Assembly: GCA_030762895.1 (NCBI GenBank)
Contig: CM061069.1
Location: 5,205,178-5,269,177 of the forward strand
From: Sophora flavescens
Lineage: Eukaryota > Streptophyta > Magnoliopsida > Fabales > Fabaceae
Length of the DNA: 64,000 bases
Reading direction: 5' to 3'
Part shown: piece by piece, positions 44,006 through 57,000 of the stretch
Layout: every line of letters begins with the position of its first letter
Position numbering within the stretch: position 1 is the first letter of the stretch
The notes under the pieces: generated by a model
Told to the model about the DNA's origin: nothing
Databases searched by the model: none
What the model saw: the letters and a program-made list of their open reading frames with translations, nothing else
Translations under genes and position numbers: made by a program

Positions 44006-46905
44006 TGTGACACCCTCTACCCCGCATACATATAAAAGCATATAAAGGATAAAGATAAAGGAAAACATACTTCATTTATCGAAAGAAAATAAAACAACGG
44101 GCAGAGAATACCACATTGTAACATGTTCAAAATGCGGAAACAGCTTAACATAAGCATAACATGGTTTTCAAAAGAAACATAAGCATGTAAACGAACCCAA
44201 CCCCGATGTCACATTACAGAGCTGATATAACCATTCTGATAAACAATCCGGATAACAAACTGGACTAAACATGAACTAACTAATAAAATTAGAAATCCTA
44301 ACTACGAGTCGCGGCTCCTCGGAGTCACTCCTTAACTGACCGCGCACCACCCACTGCATAAATGACACATGCAACAAAACAAGAAACATGGAGATAGGGA
44401 GTAAGAAACATGTATACAAATATAATGGCAAGGAACCAGTAAGCAAGACGAGCATACTTCAAGCAAGCATGTTATAACAAACAGCAACATCATGGTGATC
44501 ATCATCATATAATATGTATGCTATGCAATGCGGTTCTACTCCACTCCACTACTATTCTTTTGGATCCAACTAACTCAGGATGTTAACTTCGGGGTTACAT
44601 CCCCACATTGGCCAATAAACACCAACGGCGGGGGAACTCTGTCCCTAGGATAGCCGACGCATCTTACTCTCAGGTACGCCACCGCGGATGCGTATGACCC
44701 CGTAGTCTCGGATGATATCACCGCGGATGGCTAGATCGTCTTACTCTTGGACAACCTCCCCTATGTTGCACAACCTCCCATCAACATATCCAATACGTGA
44801 ATGCATGACAAGCAATACACGACCACAATCACCACCTCCGCTTGGGCCCATAGGCTACCCAAGTTTCACAACCATCATCACCTCGACCACTAGGCTATCG
44901 AGGATTACCATTTACCGTTTCGTCATTAAGTCTTTTAAGCATCAACAACACTCTGCCCATTAAGCACCAGAGCTCAACACCTTGACCATTAAGCATCAAG
45001 GCCCCCTTGGAGTGGACACTAGGCTACCAAGGTACAACAACTCATCACTTGGGGCAGACACTAGCCCACCAAGGCACAGCATCGTATCACTTGTCTTTTA
45101 CTCTTCAAGTTCCGTTGGTATCTTATTAAGTGTTTTAGAACGCGTTGGGGTAAATCACCCCTATCTTAACTCGTTCAGCTTTCTGCTCTGGGCAGGGGAG
45201 CACAGGCATGCTCCCTATTCAGCATGACGTGTTGGCCCTTAAGTCAAGCACGGTCGTACTGAATAATTAGCACGGTCATGCTCTAAGAGCATGACCTTGC
45301 TAGGTTATGGGTTGGAGCACGGGGGTGCTCCTTATTAAGCTCGATCGTGCTCAAGAGCAGGCCGCACTATTCTGGACAGCAAGGGTTGTAAACCCTTACC
45401 AATTCCTTTGGGGTAAAACTTAATTCAACCTATTGGCATTACTAAGTCCATTAAATATTAATCTTATCACTTCTTGGCTCAATATTTATGGCTTATAGCT
45501 TTTTGGGGAATTAATCTTTTAATTGGCTTCTTTTAATCTCTCACAAAGATCATTCCCTACGGTCTTTCTATACCTTTAGGCAAGAACCTCACAATTATCA
45601 TTAACGTTCATGTCTTATCAACCAAAGGGGAAAAACCTCCCTTTTTATCATTAACCATTTATCAAGGTTAAACATCAATGTCCATGAAGAACAACCAACA
45701 ATCAATATCATGATAACATATAATCATGGCATTATCATTCAACATATTATAACAACAATATCATCATCAATCATATAATAAAAGCATGTTGAACAATCAT
45801 ACTATAAACGCATATAGAATAACTCATGTTATCACATCAATGTAAACACATAGGCATGTTATCAAAAATTCATACAAGACATGTTATAAAACATAAGGGG
45901 TCATGGGTTAACCCTTCGTCTTACGCTACCCCCAAGCCTACATATTCATATAGTCCCTTCTCCCCATATCAGGTATGAAGATTCCCAAAACGATAACTGT
46001 AACAGACTATTTTTAATTACGCTGTTTTAACAGTAAAAATATATTTATTTATATTTTTATTTGAGACTTAGAAAATGATTTTGGAGAAAACAAAATCATA
46101 TCTAGAACTTACTCTACGGTAGGAAGCTCTGGTTAAAATTTGGGTTTAAAACTCAGACGGAAACCGGTCTGCGTTTTTAATTGACAGTATAATTTTTATA
46201 CTGACAGAAAACCCTAATTTTACCCGAAAACTGAAATTTGTAGATTTTTTATATTTTGTCTGTGAGGAATTCTACTTTCCAAATTTCTGATCAGAAATAA
46301 AATATTATGTGTATTTGGGCGAATTTTAACGAAAGTTCGAACGGAAAACAGTCGGTATTTTCACTGACAGTAAGGTTTTCATGATCAGAAAACCTAATTT
46401 TGACTTGTGAACGAAATGATTTATATTTAAATCATATTTCCAACGAGTTTGGTTAGTTTGAAAATTTTCAATCGAAAACGAAATATTACGCTTTTATACG
46501 GGTGTAAAACCCTAATCGAGGAACCAACGGAGTCGAGAAGGGAGGTGTAGAGACAAAAACCGGACACCGGAGGAGCTGAGTCATGGGGTGAGTCACCACC
46601 ATGACTCACCAAGCATTTATGAAGCATTAAATGTAAATTTAGGTGAAATGACCAAAATACCCTTTTAGCTTAACCTAACTAAAGTTAAGTTAGATTTTAA
46701 CCACGGTCAAGGAACCATGGCTAGTTTATGTGGTCCAAAATCAGTCACACCTTCCAATTAATGTGAACCACATATTAATTAACCTTAGTTAGCAAGATAA
46801 CCTTAGTTAAGTTAATTATCAACTATGGTTAAGCTTATATTAATTAAATATTCCTAAAAGCTATTAATCTAAGCTTAACAAACCAAAAAAGGCATAAGAT
46901 TACTT

Positions 46906-46915
46906 CTATATATAC
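46906..46915 (+). promoter_or_regulatory. TATA box in chromovirus 5' LTR
   Basis: CTATATATAC followed by a C run, about 910 bases after the LTR start and conserved at 54940 and 11101. Transcription from here would give a leader of about 2.6 kb before gag. Confidence 0.65.
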
Positions 46916-48812
46916 CCCCCAAACCGTGGCCACCCTCACCATTTCACTCATCTTCTTCATTTCTTCACCAAAAACACTTAAACTCCATTTTCATTCTTCA
47001 AGAGCTCCAAGTGATTCCATTACAAAGCTTGGCAAGATCATCATCTATTCTTCTTCTACTTTCCTAACTTGAGGTAACATGATCATCTCATCTCTTGTTT
47101 AAGCTTTTGTTCTTCATATTTCATAGTTTTCCATTTCTAGATCTAGAACTTGTAATAATTCTAGAAAATTGTAGAAAAATCATAAAAATGTGAAACCAAT
47201 TTCTATGATCTAGATATGATCCCTACTTTCATTATCCAAAAGCATGTGATCAAAGTCATTTTCCTTCCCTATTAACCATTCTTGGTCGAACCTAGGTGAG
47301 AAAGTGAGTGTGAAGTTTTTGTGTCATTACTCAATTCTATCACTTGTATCATGCTCTCTAATACCTATATGGTTATAATGTAAGAGCTTAACTTCAACAA
47401 AGATTTCTATCCTAATTTTATGGTGTTGGCCGAAAATCTAGGGTTTTGGAGTTTATAGATTTTGTTAATTTAATGAATTCTAATGATTGGTTAATACTCT
47501 TAAGTATCTATGTAATCTAAAACCAATAGCTAGAATCAAAATGAATTTCCTAGCCTATTTTACTAAGTAAGGCTGAAACTTAATTAAAAGGGAGATTAAA
47601 TTATTTTGTTAATATTTCCAAGTTATGATAATTTATCTAAGCTATCTAAGACTATAAGAACTAGAATCCAAAAGCTGGGAATGAGAAAAGAATCCTAACC
47701 CTATTTTGAATTAGGAGGCCGAAACCTAGCTAGTTAGGTTTAGAGTGGTTTTGTTGATTAATTATAGTTGTATTGTTTGGTTGAAGGAGAAACTGTTAAA
47801 CTATGGTGTGATAACGAGGATCGTCGAAGTCAGAATTCATGTGCTAACTTAGTTGGGGGAAAGAATCAACCTATCGTCGGAATTGATAAGTAGTAGATGA
47901 TATGATAATTTTGTAGGGTGACCTAAACCTTACTAGTAGTCAAGTAATCGATAAGACCAAAATCCCATTGGAAACCTTTTCTGCTAAACCAATGGTGATT
48001 CAGGGATTGTAGGTTTATCGACGTTGGGATGATTTTATCTTATCTGAGGTTGATTGAATTTACGATTATTATTGAATTGCTTATGTGCTATATTGTGGGT
48101 TTGAATATTTTCTGATGTGATGTTATGCATGATCTGACTGGTTATTAAAATTGTGCTTAGTGGATTTTAAGCAAAGATTTATATGTTGTTTGAGAGATAG
48201 TTGTTTGTTTTGGGTGTGATAATAATGGTGACTTAGAGATGCCTAACCTAGATGATGTATTTTAATGTAGTATGGTGACCTAGAATATGTGTTGAGTTCT
48301 AGTGGAAGGTTAAGGCACTAGGATGTTGTTAAAATGGGTTGGTGAGATTCACGTGTATTGGTAATATAATACATAAGGTCAGTATTATTGTTCACAGCCG
48401 TGTATTGGTAACATAATACACGAGGTCAAGAGTTCTCTCTAGACCGTTCCACCTTAGAAATAGGTTGTGCAGCTATAGTGTCATTGAATTTCATTGAGCA
48501 CCCCCGGGAGTGGACGGGGTGTGCATCGGCAGCATCGTGCAGCTGTAGTTTCATGCTTTGCATGAGCGTTCTCACCGTGGAAGAGAATGTGCACCGGGAA
48601 TATGGAACCTGTCGCTTGAACAATTGACTGACATTTCCCGAGAGGAATGCGTGAAAGAAATCCGTGGTGGCCACGTCAGTATGAAAGTCTAGTTGTACGA
48701 GTTTGGGGTAGAGGGTGATACATTCAATTGAGGATGCTTTGTTAGTTAGGTGTTGGATGATGTTATGTCTGTGACAATTACTGTATAATTTACTATTACT
48801 CTTTTCCGCTTT

Positions 48813-49010
48813 TTGATTATAGAACTGCTTCTTATCCCCTATGTTTCTGTATTCTTGTGGGTTACTTTACTTACATTAGAAGACCCGATGGAGGATTATG
48901 TTGCTGAGGAGCTGGACCGAGCTCTGTATGAAACAGAGGTTACTCAGGAGTTGGATGGAACTCCTTACGAACCAGACGCTGGAGGTCGAGCTGTGATCCA
49001 TGGTGAGTAG
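48813..49010 (+). CDS. Conserved small LTR ORF, copy 2 (hypothetical)
   Basis: 65 codons, LIPYVSVFLWVTLLTLEDPM plus an acidic tail (EELDRALYETEVTQELDG). See the copy at 13645-13860. No family is recognised. Confidence 0.35.
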   Translation: MIIELLLIPYVSVFLWVTLLTLEDPMEDYVAEELDRALYETEVTQELDGTPYEPDAGGRAVIHGE

Positions 49011-49323
49011 AGTATAGATAGTAGGGCCAGTGTGTCTAAGAAGGAGTATTTTTATATGTTTCCGCTAAGTATGGCTTTTATTTTAAGTTTATGCCTGTGA
49101 GGGATCCTACTGAGAGGATTCCCTCAACAGTGTTTTGATAATGTAATAAATAAAAAGGTGTGTATTTATATATTACAACCTTGGTGTGAAATTTGCAGAA
49201 GTTATATGATTGTTTAAATAAATTTTAATTTTTACGTACTTTTCACGCTAAGCGCGCGATTAAGGAATTAATTAATAAAGTTTTAAGCGAATAAAACACC
49301 GGGGCACAACTGGGTGTCTCATT

Positions 49324-49335
49324 TGGTATCAGAGC
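49324..49335 (+). other. Primer-binding site (tRNA-Met type)
   Basis: TGGTATCAGAGC starts three bases after the LTR end. Confidence 0.9.
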
Positions 49336-49549
49336 AGTTTGATTCTGATCGGACTGCGAGGTTTAGGATGTTGTTACTGGCCGTGTCTAGTTAAATCCAC
49401 ATCGGATTTTTGACTATGCTTAGAAATTGGGTAGTGTGTCCGATTCTTCTGCGAGAATTAATATTGGTATGGCATATGGTATGTATATACTTGTCTATGT
49501 GGTATTATATGTCATACTAATAAAAGCGGAAGATTTCTTTTACAGAATC

Positions 49550-50585
49550 ATGGCCCGAGGAAGAGGACGTCCAATCAACAGTGGTGATAGAACTCCGAAA
49601 AGAATTATAGGAGCTGTCAACAATGACACCAATGGAGGAGGGTCATATGCGACTCCCAATACCTTGGAAACGATAGCTGCTGCTATGCTGTTACAAACCC
49701 AACAGAATGCTGAGATGCTGCAGGTGAACAGAGACCAGCTGAAACTAAAAAACTAGAGGAGGGTTGTAGCAGCTGAAGATGCAGGGTTGGCTACTTTTAT
49801 GAAATGGAAGCCACCTCAATTCCGAGGAGAATATGACCCCGAGAAGGCTGAATGGTGGATACAAGAGATTGAGAAGATATTTACAACTGTGCGCTGTAAC
49901 GAGGAGAGGAAAGTGACTTATGATGCCTTCATGCTAACTAAAGGAGCAGAGTTCTGGTGGAAAGGAAAGAAAATACTATTGGAGGCTGAAGGAAGAACGA
50001 TTAACTGGCAGTTATTCACCGACTGCTTCTTCAAAAAATATTTTTCGCGTCTAGTTCGATACGAGAAGGAAAACAAATTCACAAACCTCAAACAATGCAA
50101 CATGTCTGTAGGTGATTACGCATCACGTTTTGAGGCGTTGAACAAGTTTTCAGAGTACTATTAGAGGTTTCCGAATGAAGACTGGCAATGTAGGAGGTTT
50201 GAGGAAGGACTTAGAAACGAGCTGCATAGGGCTGTGGTGTCTCTCGGCATTCAGTATTTCCCGGAACTGGTGGAGAGATGCAGTGCTATTGTATCGATCT
50301 GAGGATGGCCAATGAGCTGAAACAATTAAGAAGTGGAGGTCCTAATCGATCAAATTTTCAGAGGCACGAAGGAAGTGGTTCTCAGTGGAGGCAGAGACCA
50401 TATGCAAGACCAGTGCAGGCACCTGCATCAGCACTAGTGACTAGAGCGGGTCAGCAACATCAAAACTTAGTTTGCTTTAGATGTGGAGGACCACATTATG
50501 CTAAAGACTGTATGAAATGGCCTAGTTGTTTCAACTGTGGGAAATTAGGTCATATGGCACGAGACTGCAGACAATGGTTTATGTA
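49550..50585 (+). pseudogene. Chromovirus gag
   Basis: Starts MARGRGRPINSGDRTP at 49550. A TAG at 49754 interrupts it before the capsid region, which reads FMKWKPPQFRGEYDPEKAEW, AEFWWKGKK and YEKENKFTNLKQCNMSVGDY. A second stop follows near 50162. The nucleocapsid has two good CCHC knuckles, CFRCGGPHYAKDC and CFNCGKLGHMARDC (50470-50570). Gag would assemble the particle and bind RNA; here at least three nonsense changes break it. Confidence 0.9.
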
Positions 50586-50739
50586 ACAACCGGCAGCTGC
50601 AGGAAAAGGAGCTGGAAACAATAGAGGTGGAGCTGGAAGAGGAGTTTCGGCAGCAGGACCACAAGTGGCTAGACCTCAAGCCACTGGAAGAGTGTTTACT
50701 GTGAGGGGAGCTAAATCCTCTCAATCTGCCGATCTTATA

Positions 50740-51060
50740 CAAGGTTGATAGCTGGTAGACTCTCGTATGTGTTATTTGACTCAGGCGCTACGCATTCATT
50801 TATTTCATATTAGTGTGTGGATCAATTAAAATTAACTGTTTCTCAATTACCTTATACCCTTACAGTATCTACTCCAACTAGTAATCCTTTGACCACTATG
50901 TCCGTTTGTTTACAGTGTTCTATAGTTGTTGAGAATATGACATTTACTGTAGACCTTGTTTGTTTGCCTATGCAACAGATAGATGTTATTCTTGGCATGG
51001 ATTGGCTTTTGGCTAACCATGTAATGCTAGATTGTTCTAGTAAGACCTTATCATTTCTTT
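50740..51060 (+). pseudogene. Chromovirus aspartic protease
   Basis: YVLFDSGATHSFIS holds the active-site DSG at about 50765-50810. A TAG at 50812 interrupts it. The second conserved region is IDVILGMDWLLANHVMLDC. The frame ends in a TAG near 51061 before RT. Confidence 0.85.
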
Positions 51061-51098
51061 AGTCTTCTAGTGTAGTCTCTGCCAATGAAGGAATATAC

Positions 51099-51990
51099 AT
51101 GAGCAGTGACGATTCTCGGCAGTACGTGATGCTATTCGCGGTGGAAACTAATGAGACTCCTAGTATAGATTATATGCCTATTGCGAGAGAGTTTCATGAA
51201 GTTTTCCCTCCCGATGTTCCAGGTTTGCCACCAGAACGAGAAGTGGAATTCATTATTGATCTTGTACCAGGGACAGGACCTATATATATGGCGCCTTATC
51301 AGATGTCACTGTAGAATTAGCGGAGTTAAAGAAACAGTTGGATGACATGTTGGGAAAAGAGTTCATCAGACCGAGTGTTTCTCCATGGGGAGCACCGGTG
51401 TTGTTTGTTAAAAAGAAGGATGGAAGTGCTAGGTTGTGCACGGATTATACGCAGTTAAATAAAGTGACAATTAAAAACAAGTATCCGTTGCCTAGGATAG
51501 ATGATTTGATGGATCAGTTGAAAGGAGCAGTAGTGTTTTCTAAGATTGATTTGCGGTCTGGATACCATCATATTAGAGTAAGAGAGGAAGATATACTTAA
51601 AAAACACCTTTTAGGACGAGGTATGGACATTGCGAGTATTTAGTTATGCCTTTTGGTGTGACTAATGCTCCAGAAGTGTTCATGGATTATATGAACCAAA
51701 TCTTTAGACCATTCCTGGATAAGTTTGTCATTGTGTTCATCGACGATATTCTTATCTATTCTCGTACGCGGGAAGATCATGAGGAGCATTTGAGAGTGGT
51801 ACTGCAAGTTTTGAAGGATGGGCAACTTTATGCTAAACTTTTGAAGTGTGAGTTTTGGACGGAAGAAGTTCAATTTTTAGGTCATGTGATCAATAAAGAA
51901 GGAATAGTGGTAGATCCAGCTAAGGTGGAGGCAGTTCTTAAGTGGGAACGACCCAAGACAGTAAGGTGCGAAGCCTTTTAGGATTAGCTG
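51099..51990 (+). pseudogene. Chromovirus reverse transcriptase
   Basis: The linker EFHEVFPPDVPGLPPEREVE is followed by a stop at 51312, then EFIRPSVSPWGAPVLFVKKK, FSKIDLRSGYHHIRVREED, a frameshift near 51610, YLVMPFGVTNAPEVF and the active site FVIVFIDDILIYS. FLGHVINKEGI follows, and a further shift near 51965 separates the connection region (GLAGYYRRF). The catalytic FIDD is intact. Confidence 0.9.
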
Positions 51991-52028
51991 GATACTATCG
52001 AAGGTTTATAGAGTGATTCTCAAAGATT

Positions 52029-52811
52029 GTGTTGCCTTTGACGCAGTTGACGAGGAAAGATACTACTTTTGTATGGACAGATAAGTGTGAACAAAGTTTC
52101 CAAAAGTTGAGGGATAGGTTGACAACATCACCTGTGTTGACTTTACCTGATCCTTTAGGACAATTTGACATATACTGTGATGCGTCATACCAGGGTTTGG
52201 GATGTGTATTAATGCAAGAGGGAAAAGTTGTGGCGTATGCTTCCCGACAGTTAAGAATTCATGAGAGGAATTATCCGACTCATGATTTGAAGTTAGCAGC
52301 CATAGTGTTCACACTAAAGTTATGGCGACACTTTCTGTATGGAGAAAAATTTAATGTTTACAGTGACCATAAAAGTCTGAAGTATCTGTTGGACCAAAAG
52401 GAGTTGAATATGAGACAACGGAGATGGATGGAGTTTATCAAAGATTATGAGTTTGATTTACTATACCATCCTGGGAAGGTGAATGTTGTAGCGGAAGCCT
52501 TGAGTAGGAAATCATTGCATGTATCAGCTATGATGGTTAAAGAGTTGGAATTCCTAGAACAGTTCAGAGATTTGAACTTAGGAATGGAGTTAGTTGAGGA
52601 TAAAATTTGCTTAGGTATGATCACTATTAGTAGTGATTTTATGAGAGATCTTAAAGATAAGCAGGTTCAGGATCTATATCTACAGGAGATAAGTAGAGGT
52701 ATAGATGCAGGTAAGATTTCTGAGTTTAGTAGAGGAACAAATGGTGTACTGAGGTTTAAGGATAGAATATGTGTGCCAGAGGATTTAGAACTTAGGAAGG
52801 TGATATTATAA
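52029..52811 (+). pseudogene. Chromovirus RNase H with altered active site
   Basis: An open 260-codon frame: TLPDPLGQFDIYCDASYQGL (first Asp present), VVAYASRQLRIHERNYPTHD, then DLKLAAIVFTLKLWRHFLYG where the family has DLELAAIVFALK, so the catalytic Glu is Lys. SDHKSLKYLLDQKELNMRQR keeps its Asp. VNVVAEALSRKS stands where most copies, including the derivative at 10135, have VADALSRK. Two of four active-site acids are therefore changed. The linker after it (VKELEFLEQFRDLNLGMELV) is well conserved. Confidence 0.85.
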
Positions 52812-53560
52812 GAAGCATATAAGAGTAAGTTGAGGTAGCAGAGTATGTTTTATCTTGCCTGGTGTGTCAGAAGGCTAAGATAGAGCATCAAAAGTCGGCG
52901 GGCTTATTGCAATCATTAGATATCCCAGAATGGAAATGGGATAGCATAGCTATGGATTTTGTGGTTGGATTACCACGAACGCCTAAGAGACATGATGCGA
53001 TTTGGGTTATCATTGATAGGTTGACGAAGTGTGCTCACTTCTTACCTATGGGTGAAAGTTATAGTTTGGAGAAGTTGACCCAAATTTACATAAAAGAAGT
53101 TGTTAGGTTGCATGGTGTGCCATCAAGTATTGTCTCAGACCGAGATCCTAGATTCACATCTAGATTTTGGAAACAGTTGCACAATGCTTTAGGGACCAAG
53201 TCGAGGATGAGTTCTGCTTATCATCCCCAAACAGATGGACAGTCAAAAAAGACAATTCAATCATTGGAGGATCTTTTAAGAGCTTGTGTTTTGGAACACA
53301 CTGGCAGTTGAGATGAGTTCTTACCATTGATTGAATTTACTTATAACAATAGTTTTCAAGGTAGTATAGGAATGGCACCATATGAGGCTTTGTATGGTAG
53401 GAAGTGTAGGAACCCGTTATGTTGGTATGAGAATGGTGAAAATCAGGTCTTGGGTCAAGATGTGGTGCAACTGACTACGGAACAAGTTAGGAAGATAAGG
53501 GAAAAGGTGAAGGAAGCACATGATAGGCAAATGAGCTACAGTAACAAGAGGAGGAGACCT
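52812..53560 (+). pseudogene. Chromovirus integrase, zinc domain half deleted, catalytic Glu lost
   Basis: After YKSKLR a deletion near 52835 removes the His-His half of the zinc finger; only VAEYVLSCLVCQKAK, the Cys-Cys half, remains. The core has WDSIAMDFVVGLPRT and IVSDRDPRFTSRFWKQL. At the D-35-E position the sequence is YHPQTDGQSKKTIQSLED, with Lys instead of Glu (usual QSERTIQ). A TGA at 53311 (TGS then stop) splits the end, which continues LIEFTYNNSFQGSIGMAPYE. This copy cannot integrate. Confidence 0.9.
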
Positions 53561-53986
53561 TTAGAATTCCATGAGGGTGATCACGTGTTTTTTAGAGTCA
53601 CTCCGAAGACCGAAATTGGCAGGGCTATCAAAACTAGAAAACTTACTCCTAGATTCATCGGACCTTTCCAGATTCTTCGAAGGATTGGTCCAGTAGCTTA
53701 TCATATTACTTTGCCACCTAACCTTGCTAACCATCATGACGTCTTTCACGTTTCTCAGTTGAGAAAATATTATCCTGATCCTTCACATGTTATTGATTTT
53801 GAGTCTATACCACTGCGAGAGAATTTAGAGTATGAGGCTCCACCTGTAAGGATAACAGATAGAGAGATTAAGGAGCTTCGCGGTAGACAAATTCCTTTAG
53901 TTAAGGTCATATGGGATGAAACTACTGGAGATGCTACTTGGGAACGTGAAGCAGATATGCAACAACGATATCCACATCTTTTCTGA
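53561..53986 (+). pseudogene. Chromovirus integrase C-terminus with chromodomain-type tail
   Basis: FHEGDHVFFRVTPKTEIGRA and RFIGPFQILRRIGPVAYHIT are the GPF/Y module, then NHHDVFHVSQLRKYYPDPSH and a tail with ELRGRQIPLVKVIWDETTGD and ATWERE ending PHLF-stop at 53986. The tail has the aromatic and W..ATWE pattern of the chromovirus chromodomain, which targets insertion to heterochromatin in this group. This part is open without stops. Confidence 0.85.
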
Positions 53987-54010
53987 GGCATGTAAATTCC
54001 GAGGACGGAA

Positions 54011-54033
54011 TTTTTTTCTAAGAAGGGTAGTAA
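54011..54033 (+). other. Polypurine tract of the chromovirus
   Basis: AAGAAGGGTAGTAA lies directly before the 3' LTR; the derivative at 10491-10505 has AAGAGGGGTAGTAA at the same place. Confidence 0.7.
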
Positions 54034-57000
54034 TGTAATAGGCTATTTTTAATTATACTGTTTTAACAGTAAAAATATATTTATTTATATTTTTATTTGA
54101 GACATAGAAAATGATTTTAGAGAAAACAATATCATATCTAGAACTTACTCTACGATAGGAAGATCTGGTTAAAATTTGGGTTTAAAACTCAGATGGAAAC
54201 CGGTCTGCGTTTTTAACTGACAGTATAACTTTTATACTGACAGAAAACCCTAATTTGACCCGAAAACTGAAATTTATAGATTTTTTCTATTTTGTCTGTG
54301 AGTAATTCTAATTTCCAAATTTCTGATCAGAAATAAAATATTATATGTATTCGGGCGAATTTTGGTGAAAGTTTGAACCGAAAACAGTCGGTATTTTCAC
54401 TGACAGTAAGGTTTTAATGATCAGAAACTAATTTTGACTTGTGAACGAAATGGTTTATATTTAAATCATATTTCCAACGAGTTTGGTTAGTTTGAAAATT
54501 TTCAATTGAAAACGAAATAGTATGCTTTTATACAGGCGTAAAAACCTAATCGGGGAACCGACGGAGTCGAGAAGGAAGGTGCAGAGTCAAAAACCAGATA
54601 CCGGAGGAGCTGAGTCATGGGGTGAGTCACCACCATGACTCACCAAGAATTTATGAAGCATTAAATGTAAATTTAGGTGAAATGACCAAAATACCCTTTT
54701 AGCTTAACCTAACCAAAGTTAAGTTAGATTTTAACCATGGTCAAGGAACCATGGTTAGTTTATGTGGTCCAAAATCAGTCACACCCTCCACTAAATGTGA
54801 GCCATATATTAATTAACCTTAGTTAGCAAGGTAACCTTAGTTAAGTTAATTATTAACTATGGTTAAGCTTATATTAATTAAATATTCCTAAAAGCTATTA
54901 ATCTAAGCTTAACAAACCAAACAAGGCATAAGATTACTCCTATATATACCCCCCAATCCGTGGCCTCCCTCACCATTTCACTCATCATATTCTTCTTCTT
55001 CATTTCTTCACCAAAAACACTTAAACTCCATTTTCATTCTTCAAGAGCTCCAAGTGATTCCATTACAAAGCTTGCCAAGATCATCATCTATTCTTCTTCT
55101 ACTTTCCTAACTTGAGGTAACATGATCATCTCATCTCTTGTTTAAGCTTTTGTTCTTCATATTTCATAGTTTTCCATTTCTAGATCTTGTAATAATTCTA
55201 GAAAATTGTAGAAAAATCATAAAAATGTGAAATCAGTTTCTATGATCTAGATATGATCCATACTTTCATTATCCAAAATCATGTGATCAAAGTCATTTTC
55301 CTTCCCTATTAACCATTCTTGGTCGAACCTAGGTGAGAAAGTGAGTGTGAAGTTTTTGTGTCATTACTCAATTCTATCACTTGTATCATGCTCTCTAATA
55401 CCTATATGGTTATAATGTAAGAGCTTAACTTCAACAAAAATTTCTATCCTAATTTTATGGTGTTGGCCGAAAATCTAGGGTTTTGGAGTTTATAGATTTT
55501 GTTAATTTAATGAATTCTAATGATTGGTTAATACTCTTAAGTATCTATGTAATCTAAAACCAATAGCTTGAATCAAAATGAATTTCCTAGCCTATTTTAC
55601 TAAGTAAGGTCGAAACTTAATTAAAAGGGATATTAAATTATCTTGTTAATATTTCCAAGTTATGATAATTTATCTAAGCTATCTAAGACTCTAGGAACTT
55701 GAATCCAAAAGCCGGGAATGAGAGAAGAATCCTAACCCTATTTTGAATTAGGAGGCCGAAACCTAGCTAGTTAGGCTAAGAGTGATTTTGTTGATTAATT
55801 ATAGTTGTATTGTTTGGTTGAAGGAGAAACTGTTAAACTGTGGTGTGATAATGAGGATCGTCGAAGTCAGAATTTCGGTGCTAACTCAGGTGGGGGAAAG
55901 AATCAACTTATCGTCGGAATCAATAAGTATTAGATTATATGATAATTGTGTAGGGTGACCGAAACCCTACTAGTGGTCGAGTAATTGACAACACCAAAAT
56001 CCCATTGGAAACCTTTTCTGTTAAACCAATGATGATTCAGGGATTGTAGGTTTATCGACGTTAGGATGATTTTATCTTATCTGAGGTTGATTGAATTTAT
56101 GATTATTATCGAATTGCTTATGTGATATATTGTGCGTTTGAATATTTTCGGATGTTATGTTATGCATGATCTGCCTGGTGGTTAATATTGTGCTTTGTGG
56201 ATTTTAAGCAAAGATATATTTGTTGTTTGAGAGATAGTTGTTTGTTTTGGGGGTGAGAATAACGGTGACTTAGAGGTGCCTAACCTAGATGATGTATTTT
56301 AATGCGGTATTGTGACCAAGAATATGTGTTGAGTTCTAGTGGAAGGTTAAGGCACTAGGATGTTGTTAAAATGGGTTGGTGAGATTCACGTGTATTGGTA
56401 ATATAATACATAAGGTCGGTATTGTTGTTCACAACCGTGTATTGGTAATATAATACATGAGGTCAAGAGTTCTCGCTAGACCGTTCCACCTTAGAAATAG
56501 GTTGTGCAGCTATAGTGTCATTGAATTTCATTGAGCACCTTCGGGAGTGGACGGGGTGTGCACCGGGAGCATCGTGTAGCTATAGTGTCATGCTTTGCAT
56601 GAGCGTTCTAACCATGGAAGAGAATGTGCGACGGGAATTTGGAAGCCGTCGCTTGAACAATTGACTGACATTTCCCGAGAGGAATGCGTGAAAGAAATCC
56701 ATGGTGGCCACGTCAGTATGAAAGTCTAGTTGTACGATTTTGGGGTAGATGATGATACATTCAATTGAGGATGCTTTGTTAGTTAGGTGTTGGATGATGT
56801 TATGTCTGTGACAATTACTGTATAATTTACTATTACTCTTTTCCTCTTTTTGATGATAGAAATGCTTCTTATCCCCTATGTTTCTGTATTCTTATGGGTT
56901 ACTTTACTTACATTAGAAGACCCGATGGAGGATTATGTTACTGAGGAGCTGGACGGAGCTCCGTATGAAACAGAGGTTGTTGAGGGGTTGGATGGAACTC

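Larger units (their letters stand above)
45998..49321 (+). repeat. 5' LTR of the chromovirus (3324 bases)
   Basis: TGTAACAGAC to TGTCTCA. A TATA box lies at 46906. The hairpin unit TGTATTGGTAATATAATACA is present in two slightly diverged copies near 48354 and 48402. A small conserved ORF lies at 48813-49010. Confidence 0.95.
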
